DNA of 64,000 bases from Clytia hemisphaerica (GCA_902728285.1 CACVBU010000953.1:248001-312000), one strand, 5' to 3'; counted from the stretch's first letter, positions 10,302-24,100 are shown. The notes: generated by a model not told the origin, from the sequence alone. A program made the numbers and translations.

Positions 10302-12232
10302 TCATCTAAATGCTGAATTCTTTGGTAGCAACAAAGCCCATCCAATGTACGGTCGAATTGTTGGAACATTTTTCGAATCTTTATTTCCTTCTTCGATTGT
10401 AAATCCAACTGGCCCTGAAAAAGATGTTTTTTTATGTAATTTTACTGTTTATCTTGATCTTTGACTTTTTTCCCTGATTTCAAGTATGATTCTTTTTGAT
10501 TTCATTGAAATCAGAATTTTCTTATCCCTTTATGACATCTCATTGTTCTTAGCTTGTTGAGGCTGGTTCTTAGCAGTTATTGTTACGATAGCTTACCTGC
10601 AACAAGTGCACTTTGTTCTCCTTTGGCTCGTGGATCGTATGTTATTTTCATCGGCACGCTCGTTATCGAACTTTGCATTTTTGATAAATTATCGAAGCCA
10701 CGTTCATCTAGATTTAAAGAAAAGCTTACTTACGTACTTGCTGAGGGTGCAATATATCGCAGAAATAATTCATTTCCAAAAGTTTTGTACTTTTGTGAGA
10801 GTGAGAGTTAACTCAAAGAAACTTCAAAAATTTAAGATTTAAAGGTTTTTAAATAAGATTGATATCGTTTGCTTACTCATAAATTTTGATTCACAATCTT
10901 TTTTCAAAAAGTAAAACCTTTAATAAAAAATCTGATTCTGAAACACTGTCGAACGTCCAATTCTAACCAACTTCAACCAAATCGTATCATTCTGAAGTCT
11001 CTAGCCTGCTCCAAACTTTCAGTCTCATTTTGGGGCTAACACTCGTGACCGCGCTCTTAAAAATCAAAATTTTGAAAAAATGAAAAAAAATTACCCCAGG
11101 GATTCGCCCAAAGATTAATAAGCTAAATTTCAGCCGAATACGACCAGTTTTGAAGTCCCCAGCCTGTCACAAAGGAAGTTAACAATTTTTTTTACATACC
11201 TTGTAGAAATTGAAAGATCCAACCCATGTATTTACATGCGCCAGAGCCATGGTTGTCCGTCGAAATAATTCTGCTCCACCAACCAATATCTAGATTGCCT
11301 TCAAATGTTGCCAACAAATTCACATACACTTCCCTTACGATCTTAAACCAATAAGAAAGCTTCAAGACATCTTCAAGAGGTTTGAGCAATTCAGCAAGTT
11401 GATCAATTTTTGTAATGAGTGATTTCCAGTCTTCTAATGTTCCCAGCATTTCGACCCCTTTGATCCCACACCGAGTTACCATGGTATATTCAAAATATTC
11501 TTGTAACGAGGACATTATATTGATTTGGGAGGCGATTTTTGTTATCTGAGTCGAAGTGGAAAAACTAGCAGTCATCAGGTCGTTGTACTCTGGTTTTTTG
11601 ATGAGATTTTTTATGTTTTGTGAAAATTCTTTAAATAACCAGACATAATCGACTTCATGAATTGTCTCTGCGTTAGTAAAAATAACAATTTCTTTTTTGC
11701 CTTCGAAATCAACAAAGAAATCTCTAACTTTGTCCTCCTTAGCATTATCATTGATTTTCCTACCAACACGAATTGCAACAGGGATCCAAAAATCATCAGG
11801 AGAAATTTTGAGATTCCAATGATGATTATATGCTTCCAAAACAGCTCCAAGCAACCCTGCATCACCAGTCGCATAAACTTCATCTTTTGTTCCCAAAGTG
11901 ACAGTTTTATCGCCTACAACGTTAGGTTTTTCTGACTTCTGTGTTTTTACCTTTGGGACGAGCGGAGAAATTCTTCGACCTCGAATTCTTGGTGTTGGCA
12001 TTTCCTTTTGTTCAGCTTTCTTTGAATACTTTTCGAGGTATTTTGAAGCTTCTCTTTTAAGTTGTTTACTTGACAATTCGTTATTTCGTTTTTCCATTTC
12101 ATCATTATATTTTCTCGTCCTTTTCCATTCCCATCGACTGCCTGCCTTGTAATCAGATAACAACATGGGTGTTTTATCCTCCGGCAAACCAAGATCAATG
12201 TACTTACCTTTCTCCAATGTAGTTGCTTCCAT
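10302..12232 (-). CDS. DUF4419-domain protein, three exons, 418 residues
   Basis: Exon 1 is 12232-11200 (donor GTATGT, phase 1), exon 2 is 10707-10597 (acceptor TAAATCTAG, donor GTAAGC, phase 1) and exon 3 is 10414-10302 (acceptor TTTTTCAG, stop TGA at 10304-10302). Junction phases match and the 1257-nt frame is unbroken. Residues 1-120 are charged and probably disordered (PRIRGRRISPLVPK). From about residue 130 the DUF4419 landmarks follow in order: AVLEAYNHHWNLKISPDDFW, the FVDFEGKKEI block, MTASFSTST, YFEYTMVTRCGIKGVEMLG, TLEDWKSLITKI, GWWSRIIS, SGACKYMGWIFQFL, SSITSVPMKI, SALVAGPVGFTIEE and TIRPYIGWALLL. The last two come from exons 2 and 3 and confirm the splicing. No signal peptide or membrane segment is seen. 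The molecular role of DUF4419 is unknown; length is normal for the family. Confidence 0.9.
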
Positions 12233-12470
12233 TTTTCAGTGTTATAAAGCTCTATTTTGAAACAAGATAATGCGTTCAATAGTCTTCAAAGAAGTTTACT
12301 TTCCTTAAAATATTTTCAAAGTACTTTGACAACAAGAAATACGTCATACGTCATTTCTTTGAAATGAGAGAAAGAAAATCCAAATGTAAAATCTATTTCC
12401 TTTTGAGTTAATTAGGAAACGGTAATGATCTTTCAATGTTCTTACACGTCAGTGAAGTAATTAAGCAAAA

Positions 12471-12612
12471 GTACCGTAAGTTGGTCTAATGTCGACACCC
12501 CTCCTCTAATTCTGTGGCGTTACAGGAAATGACACTGTTTAGTACCGTAAGTTGGTCTAATGTCGACACCCCTCCTCTAATTCTGTGGTGTTACAAGAAA
12601 TGACACTGTTTG
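12471..12612. repeat. 71-bp tandem duplication
   Basis: The block starting GTACCGTAAGTTGGTCTAAT and ending GACACTGTTT is present twice in direct tandem (period 71 bases) with only two internal differences, so it is recent. Part of the unit (GTTGGTCTAAT...CTAATTC) is echoed in reverse at 16325-16365. Confidence 0.9.
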
Positions 12613-12639
12613 TAACAATCTTTGGGATTGATTTTTTTT

Positions 12640-15370
12640 TTGAAGATTTACAGTCCAGGCACACCAGGGCCTCTAAACCGATCTATCGTCTACAATTACA
12701 AAGATCTTGATTCGTAGCGCAATGGATGTTCCATCCATGCCTTGGTTAGTTCTTCTTTGAACGCTTTGATGCTAGTAGCGTTAACAGTCTCTTTTGGTAG
12801 CTGATTCCTTGCTGTCACACATCGATAGTAAAACGACTTTGTCACCTCTAAATCCATCGTCTGCAAAGTTTGGTATCAGTTCGTAATCGTGAATTCGAGT
12901 TGGACGCATACTGCGAATAAACTTTCCAACTGTGGTGTCCTTATCGTAGAAGTACAAGTGTTTGTAGATCTGAACCATGTCTCCGAAGTGTCTTCTGAAT
13001 TCGAGAGAAGGCAAGTCAAGTTTTCGTAGGCGCTGCTCGTATGGTAGATTACTTCTGACCATCCTAGTGGCACGTCGTTGAACGCCCTCAATTAAGTTGA
13101 TGTCCTTACGTAGTTTTGATGACCATACAGATTGGGCATACTCGAGATGAGGCCGGACAAAGGTTGTGTACAAAGTGAAGAAAGTTTTAATGCTAAGGTC
13201 TTCGAAACCTCTTCTGATGACTCCTAGAATGGAATTTGCTTTTTTCACTTGTTTTGATATGTGTTCTTCAAAGGATAAGTCAGAGTCTATCAGAACACCG
13301 AGATCTTTTTCAACGAAAACATGTTCAAGTTGTTCACCTCTAAGTGAATAAGGGTGCGCGTGGACAATATTCCAATATTTACCGAGAGTGAGAACGTGGC
13401 ACTTATCTGGGTGAAATCTTAATAGCCAATCATTTGACCACTTTTCAAGTTTGTGTATGTCTTGTTGGATAGCCAATGAGTCCTCAATCGAGTTGACTTC
13501 TCTGAAAGTCTTCGTGTCGTCAGCAAATAGGAGAATCGAAGACAGCACATCGTCAGGGAGGTCGTTGATGTAGATCGCAAGGTTTTGGGCACCCTTGTTT
13601 TTATAAATTGGAGTCACATGTGCCATCTTCCATCAACTAACATTTTCTGGTGTATATCATCCGGACCGAAGGATTTACTCACGTCCAGCAATTTTATCCG
13701 TTTTCTCATTATATCTTCTGTTATGATGATGTTCTCAACTTGAATCTCCGTTCGTGTAGGAAAATCGGGAATCGTTCCTGGGGGCTCATTGGTAAAGACG
13801 CTGCAAAACTGTTTTTGTAGGATGTTAGCCTTGTCGAGATCGTCGTGTTTAATCGATGATTTGTCATCAGGGTTTTCAAGTAGTGGTGAGACTCCGCTTG
13901 ATGACTTAAGTTTAGATCTTACATGAGACCAAAATATCTTTGGCTTTTCCTTGGATTTATCACAAATGCTTTTTTCATAAGTCCTGTGGGCCTTTGACAT
14001 CAAACGATTAAAACGATTTCTTACAATAGTGTAATTGGCACGATGACGACCTCTGTCGAGAGGTGCAGATCTTAACCACCTTCTATGGAGCGTTTTTTTA
14101 ACTTGATTTCATCTTGAAGATTCTTATTAATTGGAACTTTACCTTTTTTCCTCCAAAAATCGTTTCCAACTTCTTTCAAAGGGACAAATCGATTTCTGAA
14201 ATCAATGAAAACTTTCTTCAACGATTCCCAAAGATCTTCCACTGATTTGTTTACAAATGCATTTTTGAAACCTTCTTTCCATTCCCTCAACGTCGGGTCA
14301 TTTTTCATTGATTTGAAACTGGCCGAAGCATAGATGAACCTTGTTTGCGTAGGTTTGGAGTATGCGTAGCAAACGACATTGAAAGCCAACGAACTATGGT
14401 CACTATTTCCTAGTGGTCTTAGGTAGTCGAGATTCCTAATTTGGTTTTCTTCGCCTGTTAAGATCAAGTCGATGAGGGATGGGTAATCAGTTCCTCTACA
14501 TCGAGTTGGTTCATTAACATGTTGATGGAGATATGCGTCTCTCAAAGCATTTAAGAATTTCTCTTCTTTGCTATCCTCCAGATGCGGGGTGGTCCAGTTT
14601 TCCCAATTGATTGTTGGAAAGTTGAAATCACCTAACAAACATTTGTGCGAATATTTCTTGTTTAATGCAATGGACTTGATCAATAAGTTTAGGTTGTTCT
14701 TGTTTTCGTTGGAGGACGTAAATCTAGTTGGGCTTAGATAAATGCATGCAACAGCGAGCAAATCTTTTCCTGATAGTTGTACTTCAATCATGCAAACTTC
14801 ATTGAAAGTCACTGGAGGCTTGGCATCGATTACCAAGTGTTTAATGGATATATGAACAAATATGACAATGCCACGCCACTTGATGATCTGTATCTAGTTT
14901 AACTTGGCTAGCGATTTTGTAGTCATCGAATTCATATTCATGTAGCTCCTTCAAGGCACCTGCTTTTGTCTTAGCTTCGCAGATTGCAATTATATGGGGC
15001 TTTTTTCCCGGGCCATGGACTGTAATTCTTTTTTCTTAAACGATGTTAACTGATCTGGATTTGTATAAAGGATCTTCATTTCTTGTTTTGGAGCGGTTTT
15101 TTCCCCTATATTTTGATGATGTTTGTCTATGTTAGGTTTTCGGAGAAGGAAACATTCTTCTCTGTTGGTGATTACGCCATTGATGATTTTTTCTTGAGTG
15201 GCACCATCTTGATACTGAACCCGTTTTTTGAATTACCACGGACGCGATATATTCCTGATGTTGGAGATTTTGTTGCATTCAATTCTTTAGCTTCGATAGA
15301 CAATTGGTGCACTTTCTTACGCAAATCAGGCATAAGGTCTATGAGTATTGTGTTTATAAAAAAATAAGTC
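12640..15370 (-). mobile_element. CR1-like LINE, reverse transcriptase core deleted
   Basis: Reading on the minus strand, a linker (KILYTNPDQLTSFKKKE near 15070) leads into an APE-type endonuclease with LLGDFNFPTINW, SLIDLILTGEE and LGNSDHSSL (14836-14072). A middle segment follows (14003-13614: KPKIFWSHVRSKL, SKSFGPDDIHQKML), then the reverse transcriptase end with AHVTPIYKNKG joined directly to AIYINDLP and LLFADDTK, thumb sequences, and a C-terminal tail ending with a stop at 12698-12696. About 35 residues are missing before MAHVTPI and more than 100 between NKGAQ and AIYINDLP, where the catalytic Asp-bearing and QGS-type motifs should be. Frame shifts occur near 15190, 15000, 13625 and 12835. 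It cannot encode an active enzyme. The strand and motifs fit the CR1/L2 group; the exact clade is not resolved. Confidence 0.88.
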
Positions 15371-15379
15371 TAAGTTCAA

Positions 15380-16150
15380 AAATGAAAATGTCTGAATTCA
15401 ATGAAAAAAGTATAAGTCTGATTGAAAAAGTTCTTAAATGAAAATAAAGGCTTGAAATGAAATACTGAACCTATTAATCATGTCAAGGCAAGGCCCTAAT
15501 CTATCAGTGTGTACTGAGAGAACAAAACAAAATGGCTGCCTGAAAGTAAAAAGAAGATGGTTGCCAAAGAACAAGAACAAAAATGAAACCTACCAGGTAG
15601 CCAATATAAGAATTCTGTCAATGAATTGACTATTGATTGACTTGAGTTGAAGTTGGCATAAAAATTGAATTTACTTTTTAAAGCTTGTCTTGATGCCATT
15701 ATGGTCAGTCAGCATGACATGACACAAAATGGTAGCTCTGAGGTGTGACTGAAGTGAGGTCTTAAGTAGACTGAGTTCACACTGTGACATGATACTGAAA
15801 ATGAGGCCATGGAAACCAGGTGTGCCTAACATACTAAAATAAAATAAATGAATAAATATAGCCTAGTCTAGCTAGCCTAGCCTAATGGCACACAAATGAG
15901 ATAAGTTACAGTAAGTATATAATGAATAAAGACTATTTCCAAGGTGCAAAAAATTTTGTTTCATGATTTATAAATCAAATTTTGTACTTTTTATTTTTGT
16001 TTTTGAAATATATTTTGATAAAAGTCACTTTACAAATTCCAACACCCTTTTTATTAGCTGAAATCGATATAAAGGTCAAAGCAGTTTTTCTTTGCTTAGT
16101 GGTCAGAGAGGAATAATCTTTTTTCAATCAGTGATTCAAGCTTTCATATT
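15380..16150. other. Gene-free stretch
   Basis: Low-complexity A/T-rich sequence with CTAGCCTAG-type short repeats near 15865-15885. No exon or element boundary recognised. Confidence 0.4.
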
Positions 16151-16151
16151 A

Positions 16152-16296
16152 GTGAGGTTAAGTATACCGGGATAATCACGACGACGGACGAAAAATGTAA
16201 TAGGCTAGTGGAAATACGAAATTTGATTGGTTGAAACTCACTAGCCTGTTAAATTTTCGTTCGTCGTCGTGATTTTACCGATTTACTTAACCTCAC
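16152..16296. mobile_element. Short MITE with TA target site, 145 bp
   Basis: GTGAGGTTAAGTA and TACTTAACCTCAC are perfect inverted ends bordered by TA on both sides, with a second inverted block ATCACGACGACG / CGTCGTCGTGAT inside. TA duplication fits Tc1/mariner-type mobilisation. No coding capacity. Confidence 0.85.
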
Positions 16297-16299
16297 TAT

Positions 16300-17430
16300 T
16301 ATTCATGTCTCTAAAGAAGGGTGTGGGAATTAGACGAGGGATGACGATATTAGACCAACTTTCTTTTTTAAAAAGATTCCTGTAATTAAAAGGACACTTC
16401 AAGGTTTTATTTTAACATAAATGTCCCGTTTCATATCAGACAAATGTTTCGTATCATGACATAGTATCCGCCTATTGTTATATTATGCTTATTTAATCAT
16501 AATACATTTTCCTCTTTCTGACCAATCTTGCTCCACATTCGTGTTAATTCAATGTGAAAAAGCTTGTGGATTAAAATTGATAAGTAAGCAAACGACATCA
16601 CTCTTTTTTAAAAACCTTTAAAATGATAAAAATAAGAACAATATTGATCCCCAGAATTCTAAAAAGAATCTCCAAACAAATTTTTAGTAGGATTGGGTAT
16701 GAATCCTGCTGTAACACCTCTGTATGTGCTAAAATAACATGTTAAGAACAAATTGATACTAAAAAAACCAAAGGAAATAAGAAAAGCCTCAACAGAAAAA
16801 TTATGACCTCAAAATTTGGTATTTTCTCAAATTTTACACCAGTGCACTTTTTCACACTCACAAATCAGTGAACTTTCCAAAGTCCAAAAAATCTACCCTT
16901 AAGGGCCGCACGTCCGGTAGGTCAATTACCTGGGGGCCCCCTCCCGGGCTGAATATCCAAGCTGTAAACATATAATTTCTGACTCCTGATGTTTCTGACA
17001 GATACAGCTTGTTCTACGTTCTACCTAGATGGTTGGAAACCCATGTTTGGCAAATTCTTAGCTGAACAACATCCGACTTTTGAATGTAATTCGATACAGA
17101 AACACCAGGGTAAGAAAAAATACTTTACCGAATGGATATCTAGGTAGGTATACTAGATCTTTCATTCTGCGCATGTCACACTCTTCTCTAAAGGAATTTG
17201 CGAATATGTTATTCAGTCAAAACAATCAAAACCGCGTTGCATTTTGCTTGAAAACGAAAGTGAAAGTGATTAGGCTCTAATGTATTGCTTCCAGTTGATC
17301 CTGGTGCAATTTTTTTGCTTTATGAAAAAGATCAAAGTGGTGCCTGGTCAGATCCTCTTACGAAGCCATGATCTTTAAAGTGAATAGACCTTTTCATAAA
17401 TTACGTCATGAACATCACTTGCCTCCTTTT
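16300..17430. other. Gene-free stretch
   Basis: No convincing exon. A G/C-rich patch (GGGGGCCCCCTCCCGGG) lies at 16932-16950. Otherwise AT-rich unique or decayed sequence. Confidence 0.4.
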
Positions 17431-17432
17431 GA

Positions 17433-17600
17433 AATAGACGATATCGCGTTTAGATAAATGCAATGCATTCTGGTTTCTCGGGGACTCTCAAAGGAATTAT
17501 AATGTCGATTATATAATGATCTGGAATAGATTATAATTCCCTTGAGGGTCCCCGAGAAACCAGAATGCATTGCATTTATCTAAAGGCGATATCGTCTATT
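17433..17600. mobile_element. Near-perfect foldback element, about 70-bp arms
   Basis: AATAGACGATATCGC, then GATAAATGCAATGCATTCTG, then GTTTCTCGGGGACTCTCAA are mirrored in reverse to GCGATATCGTCTATT at 17600, around a 25-bp centre. The arms differ at only a few positions, so it is either recent or maintained by conversion. It would extrude a stable hairpin. Confidence 0.9.
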
Positions 17601-18133
17601 ATTCCCTGCAAAAGTATGACATACATTTTGTTCTATTTGATCTTGGCTTATGTTTAAAGTACGTTGCACTCAAAATAATTAATGACAATGGCAATGTATA
17701 ATGTACGTTGTGAAACTCTATTTTGTATTTAACACAACAAATTGTCAGAGAATATTGTTGGCTTGTCACTTGATATTTGCTACAAATTGCGTCAATTCGA
17801 AATGTTACAAAGGAAGGGATTACGATTTCACGTGCAAAACATTACCTCATCATGGAACAAATACAAAACAGATAAAACTACAAGTCGAAACTTAAAGAAT
17901 GCCAAACAATACTATTGTGTCAATGTTGACAAATATCAAAATAAAACATGTCTGTACAAATTTACGTATGAAACACAAGCGAAATCAGATGACTGAAAAA
18001 AAAACAAGATATTTTTATAGTTATTGAGATCATATTTATGTCATCATTAGTATTGCGGTAGTTCAGTGTTGTTATTTGTCGAGAGCAGCTTCGATACAAA
18101 ATTTTACAGAGGGGAACATTTTTTCTGATCACT

Positions 18134-21100
18134 ATGGACGCTGACAAAAAAGCACCACCACCTAAAGAAATTTTTGAGAATGGTGGAGAAGAAGGTATTT
18201 TACGAACCAGTTCTTTGATATAAAGTGTATTCACTTAAAATTCCAGATTATTCCTTATAGTTAGTTTATACAAATTGTCCCTGTCACCAGATAAATCTTG
18301 ATGTTTAAGCGTTTTAGGAATCTCTGCAACAGAAATTCTTATGTGATGTCATGTTGTTGTTTTTCTTCTTTCTTCTACTTTCGTTCTGTAAGTAAACTCT
18401 ATTCCTTCTTAGATTTCAAATATACTTCCAAGAAAAAGTCTTTGCATTTAACGACTACAATGGGCTCTTCAAAAAAAAATTTTACATGGGGGGTGGAGGA
18501 TATATTGTCCGGGGGGGGTAGCAAAAAATCATCAAAATTTGCCTTGTCCGGGGTGTAAATTTGCTCCGTCCGGGGGTAATTTGGTGTGTCCGGAGGGTCA
18601 GCAGATGCTTTTTCGGGAGGTAAAACCTATTTTCCGGGGGGCCAAAAGTCACCCTGTCCGGGGGGTAAATCACTAAAAATTGTTATATCCTCCACCCCCA
18701 TGTAAAATTTTTTTCTGGAAGAGCCCAATTTACATTTTGCTGAAAAAACTGAAGACACGACTAGCTAGCATCACAAATAAAGCACCTTAACTCTTCTTAA
18801 AGTCTCTTCTTTAAGAACTTCGTTACATTTTCACAATTTCTTACATTTTAGTGTTCGATGATCCGGATGGCATTTTGAAGAAGAAGAAGAAGAGCAAGAA
18901 TAAAGCGGTTCCTTCTTCACAAACTGTAAGATCGTCTGCCACAATCAACATTATACGAACTCTCAAGGTTCGTCTGTCTCTGTCTCGTCGTCCGTACGAT
19001 GATCGCAATAAACCAGGGGTTTCCGATTCGAGATGCCTTGGAGTTTTTACAAGATACTTCACTGATTTGTCATTTAAAGTGAAAGAGATGACGCGTTCTT
19101 TAGAAAAAGTAATAAGATTCTTTTATTACATCTTAACGACCAACCAAATCAAATAAGAGCTTGTAAAAACTCCAGCTCGTCCCTTCAATTCAGACCTCTG
19201 CTCCTGTGTTCTCTTCAAGAATGCTTTTTTATAAGAACAACCCAATTTTTTGAAGCCTTATGACGTTCTAAATTTTTTTAGTTTTAAGCCAAAAAATGTT
19301 TTAACCTCTTCTTATTTTCACTATTTTGTGGGTATTTTTATATGCCATTTCCTTAGAAATCAGGTGTTTTAGAGTCAGCTACTTAATCCTTAGAATATTC
19401 TTAAAATTTTGGCCATCGAAGCCTTAGTTCTTATATACTTTGTTCTTATAACAGAAAACGTGTATACACGTAAACAATCGCCCTTACTGCCATATACTAA
19501 ACATTATCTTTAAAAATTTGTCCAAATTTGACCATCTTTTATAATAAATTTTATCTCTACTCTAAGAGTCGTTTTTAAGTCATATCCAATGCAAAAAGGG
19601 CTCAACATTTACATTTTTAATCTAGATAAAAAAGGAGCAGAAAAATGTCCTGGTTATTATTGACGTCAGCAACATTGTTTACTTTAGCTTTAAATTCACA
19701 AAAACTCAGAGATCAGTCTTTTTTGAAAAATGCTGATCTAGAAAATACTTTAAAAGTCATCACTTATTAGGCGAATAAACACATGATTGTCACTGTGTAC
19801 TTGAATTGACTTGAAATTTCTTGTCCGGAGAAGTATATGCAAATCATCTGTTTTTACCTTTAAAGTTTTAAAAATTTTGCCTGGATGAGTGAAATGCAAA
19901 ATTAATGTATTTTTTGCAGGTATATTCAATAACCATATGATCTTTTGTTAAAGATTGACTTTGTGATTATCAAACTGCCTCAAAAGTTTAATCCATAAAA
20001 GCCTTTGCTTTTATAGCGTCTAGCTAAGGAATTTAATGTATTTCTTTTTATCTCTTTATGAACAGGATGTTGTGACAAGTGAAGATGAAAAGGGAATGGC
20101 AATGAAGGTAATCTTACCATCTTCTTCTGCTTTGTGCATCTAAACATTTTCATCCAAGAAAAAAAGAAGATTTTGTTTTCATTGAAAGTTTTTCTTAATC
20201 TAGGATTGGTTTCTTACTTACTTTCTCACTTATACACTCCCTTCTCACAGAACCGATGGGATTTTTCATGACACTGGGAAAAATCTCTATAGAGATCGAT
20301 ACTATAAATTCTTTCATGATTTGGCATTTGAATTCCATTGTTTTCAAGTCAGAAATATGTATGGAACAAATAGCACAATATTTTGCAGTGAGGATTTGTT
20401 TATTTGATTGTTTTCAGCAAGGACAAAAATATTATGGTAAATTTTTCCAGTGGGAAGAGGTTCCACTGGGCCAGTGAAAAAGGGGTGTATTATACACCCC
20501 TGTCTCACAGCTGGTGGAAATTCTTCCAGCATTGGGGATGGAAATAATACACTTCTTTTCATTGAATTTCAAATGGGGGATGAAGACAAAGTCGATTTCT
20601 TAGTAGGGCTGAAGTTTTGGGGTATTTTTCCAACGGGCACAAAATTTTGGTCAAATTTTTCTGTGACTGGTTTTCATATCTGAAGACTTTATTTCTAGAG
20701 AGTATTGGAGTTAGAGAAAGAGCTTTTGGACATGCGCAGTTCGAAGAATGAAAGTGAAGAAGAAGTGAAAGGGTTGAAATATGAATTGGGTGGTCTTCAA
20801 AAGAATTTCAAAGAGTTAAAAGATTCATCAGCAGCATCTCTGGAAGAATTGGAAAAAGTAGGTTTGTCTCAGGGGCCTCGGTTCCACTTTGAATATGATA
20901 GGGCCATATATACTGATTAATCAGTAATTTTTGCATTTCAGTCCTATTAGTTCGCCTAAAGCACGTCTGTTTTAAGGTTATCAAACAATAGATTTTTTTG
21001 TTTTAAAAAAGTGACTCCTTGCTCCCCTCTTTGTTATTACAGTTCGAAGTGACGCGACTTTCAGATAAAAACGATGCTCTAAAGAAAGAAAATACTGACC

Positions 21101-24100
21101 TAATGAAACAAGTGGAGAACTCCATGACGCAACAAATTGCAGACCAGAAAGAATGCGAGCTCTTGAAAACTGATCTAAAAAACAAAACTGAAGAAATGAA
21201 AGTGTTGAAATTACAAGTTGATGAAATCAAAAGTCAACTTCTCAATTCTATATCCAGTAATAATGAGTCGCTTCAGGTGAGTATTTGACTGCAGTGTATC
21301 CAGAAAAAACAACCTTTAGAATGCCTGTTTTTAAAAACTGCTGTATGGCATAATGTCTCCATTTTATGTTTTTTTTGTATTAAAACTGCAATACTGTTTT
21401 CTTCAAATCACATTGAAACTTCTTGACCAATTAAGTGCCATTGGCAAAGACTGGTATTTGATTAATTAATAGTAGGAAAGATTCTATAAAATAGCACATT
21501 TTTTCTTTATAAACAACCAAGTCCCGAGTCTTCATATTAGCCGAACTTCTTTCACTCCCTCGCAAAGTAAAAGATTTTTGGATAGTCTTACCATGACAGG
21601 CAATGGCCCTTGACCCAAAATATATAATATCAGGTGTGATGTCAAAGCAATTTCAAAATTAGCTAAAATAATAAGCAGTCCAGGGCTGACCTAAAGATTG
21701 AATTTGTTTAAAAAGAATGTGTACCTCAGATACAAATTCTGCTTCGAAACTAGGTCATTGAGGAAGCGAAGAAAGAAATGAAAGAAATGACCGAGAGCAT
21801 GAAACAGAAAGAAGAAACGCTCAAACAACAAATCACTCAACTTGAAAATGATTGCAAAGCAAAAGAAGACAAAATTAACAACGAAAAAGATTCCCTTCTA
21901 AAAGAGGTAGTGGTTGTTTTTATCGTTGCTGCTGTTCTAGCATGGAAATTTTTCAAACATTGATTAACGAAATTAAAACTGATTTTTTTAAGTTATTTAT
22001 TTTTTTGTAGATAGGTATGGGTTTTTGGATTGTAAGTAGTTTCAAGCACATTGAAATATTTTCAAGATTCAATCACTGAGCCAATTATTACGAAACCTAT
22101 TAAGAAACTGAACCTATTCTGAGGTCTCTTCCAAAATCTCTTAAAAACTTACCTTATGCATGAAACCTTTGGAGAGATTACGTTTTGACTTTTTTAACCC
22201 TCAGAGGACTTTGGAAGGTTAAAAAACAACCATCATCGTTCGCAAATACCCAGAACCCATTTTTGCCTAAGTCACACCCCCAGGGTTGGTCCCTTCAGAA
22301 GACTCTTCAAATATTCTACGTTACCACAATTGGATGCACCCCATAAAAATCATGCTTCGCCTCTCTTTCTCCTGTTAATATTGTGCAGAATTCGGGTACT
22401 GGGACAGGGTTGTATGCTTTGAAATATTTTTTCTAAACCATTTAGAAATCGAAAGTGAAAAAAATTCTTGTAGAACTGTGCTTGCCAGGATGACTGTTTT
22501 AATATCAAATAATTTCCAATCTTAGAACACTATTACTTTGAAAAAATTCATAAAATATTTCTTTCACTCCAAACACATAACTTTAGTGACTATGAACGGT
22601 GATTTTTCAGATTACATTAAGACAAAAATTTACATGAAACACGCTTAGCTAGATACCACAATCCAATACATACACACGCACGCCCTCCTAACTTTCATTT
22701 TCTTCATTTTCACCACAGCTAAATGAAGAACGAGAGAAAGTGAAAGTGAATAACAGTGAAATCAAAGTGTTAAAGAACGGAATCGAAAAATTGATCAAAG
22801 AGAAGACTGACGAAAAATCTTTCAGAATCAAAGTATGTTTTCAAAGAGCTGACAACAAAGAAGTGATAATTCTTGTCATTCGTGCCTTTTAGTTGACTCT
22901 CGCTTATTCGAGCACGTTAGCGAAAATAATTTTTTCGAATTGCAGAGGGATTCGAATTATAGAAAGTACTCAACGAACTTTCTCTTGGTCAGGACTGCAA
23001 CTCAGTTCAAATTATATGAAGATTCAAATAATAGGAAGTTGGGATTGGTGAGGATACGGATACGCTGTGTGTCTGACTTGACACGTAAGGGTTTTGAATA
23101 TTTATGAAACTTTTTCATCTAATGGATGGTGTATATATTGAACCAACTTTCTCTGGCCATGACGACTAAAAGACATATCTCAGAACCATTCCATTTTACT
23201 CTTTCTACAGATAGCAGAGCGTTTAAAAATGATTATTGAAGAGAAAAATGCTATGGAAGCTGCTTACAAACTCGACCTACAACAAGTGTCATGCGATTTT
23301 GAAGACCTCAAAAAACACTTCGTTCACGTTACAAGGTGACTAGCAAGCGGTCTTATTATTTAAAGATTGTATTCACATGCCCGGCGTGGCGCTTGAAGTA
23401 AGGCAGGCAAAACTTAAGGGGGAAATTTAAAGAAGATTTTTTTTCACTAGTTTGCGGAAATGTGCGGTGGTCATGCCTCCTTCTCCTCCCTCATCGACGG
23501 GACCCACGATTCCAACAAATTATAATAAGTGCAACTTAAGCCCTTCTTCAAAGAGGCAGGACTAATTTTTCGTCACCTTCAATCTTCTCAAATGTAAATG
23601 ATTAAACAACAACTCAACATTCGAATGCTAACCCACGTATTTAGATTAAATTCTACTTCTGCATTTGAGCGACTGGAAATGATCCGAACTCATTCAAAAT
23701 CATTTCATTAATTACTTAGCGACAAAGCAGAAATGTTTCAAAAATTGAGCGACGCTGTGTTCGAGAAATGCAAGAAACAACGCTGGGTACCTGACATTGA
23801 ATCAGAAAATTGTACAAATTGTTGTGAAAAATTCTCTTTCACTCTCAGGAGGGTATGTTTCTCAATTGGAAGTTAAGGTGACATTATCGAATAATAGAAT
23901 ATCGAAAAGAAATTTGACTTTGGCTTTTAACTTGATCAAAAATGAAGCTTTGTCTAACATAACATCAAATGAGAGTGTCATATACATTATCTCCCAGTAG
24001 AAGGCTTAGATCTCGTCAATCTCCTTTTAACCACTCTTTTTACAACACATTGTTTGTAAAATTGTGTCTAAACATTTTTTTCCAGCACCACTGTCGAATG

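Noticed and set aside
11611-12279. ORFs of 84-110 codons in other frames over the DUF4419 exon
   Set aside because: Shadows of the 346-codon frame, which carries the domain motifs.
17742-17996. 84-codon plus-strand ORF before the FYVE gene
   Set aside because: No family resemblance, no splice context and low-complexity composition; a chance frame is likely.
18851-19156. Long open frame running on from FYVE exon 2
   Set aside because: It begins as exon 2 but passes through a good GTAAGA donor at 18926; the following exon joins in phase from there, so the rest is intron.
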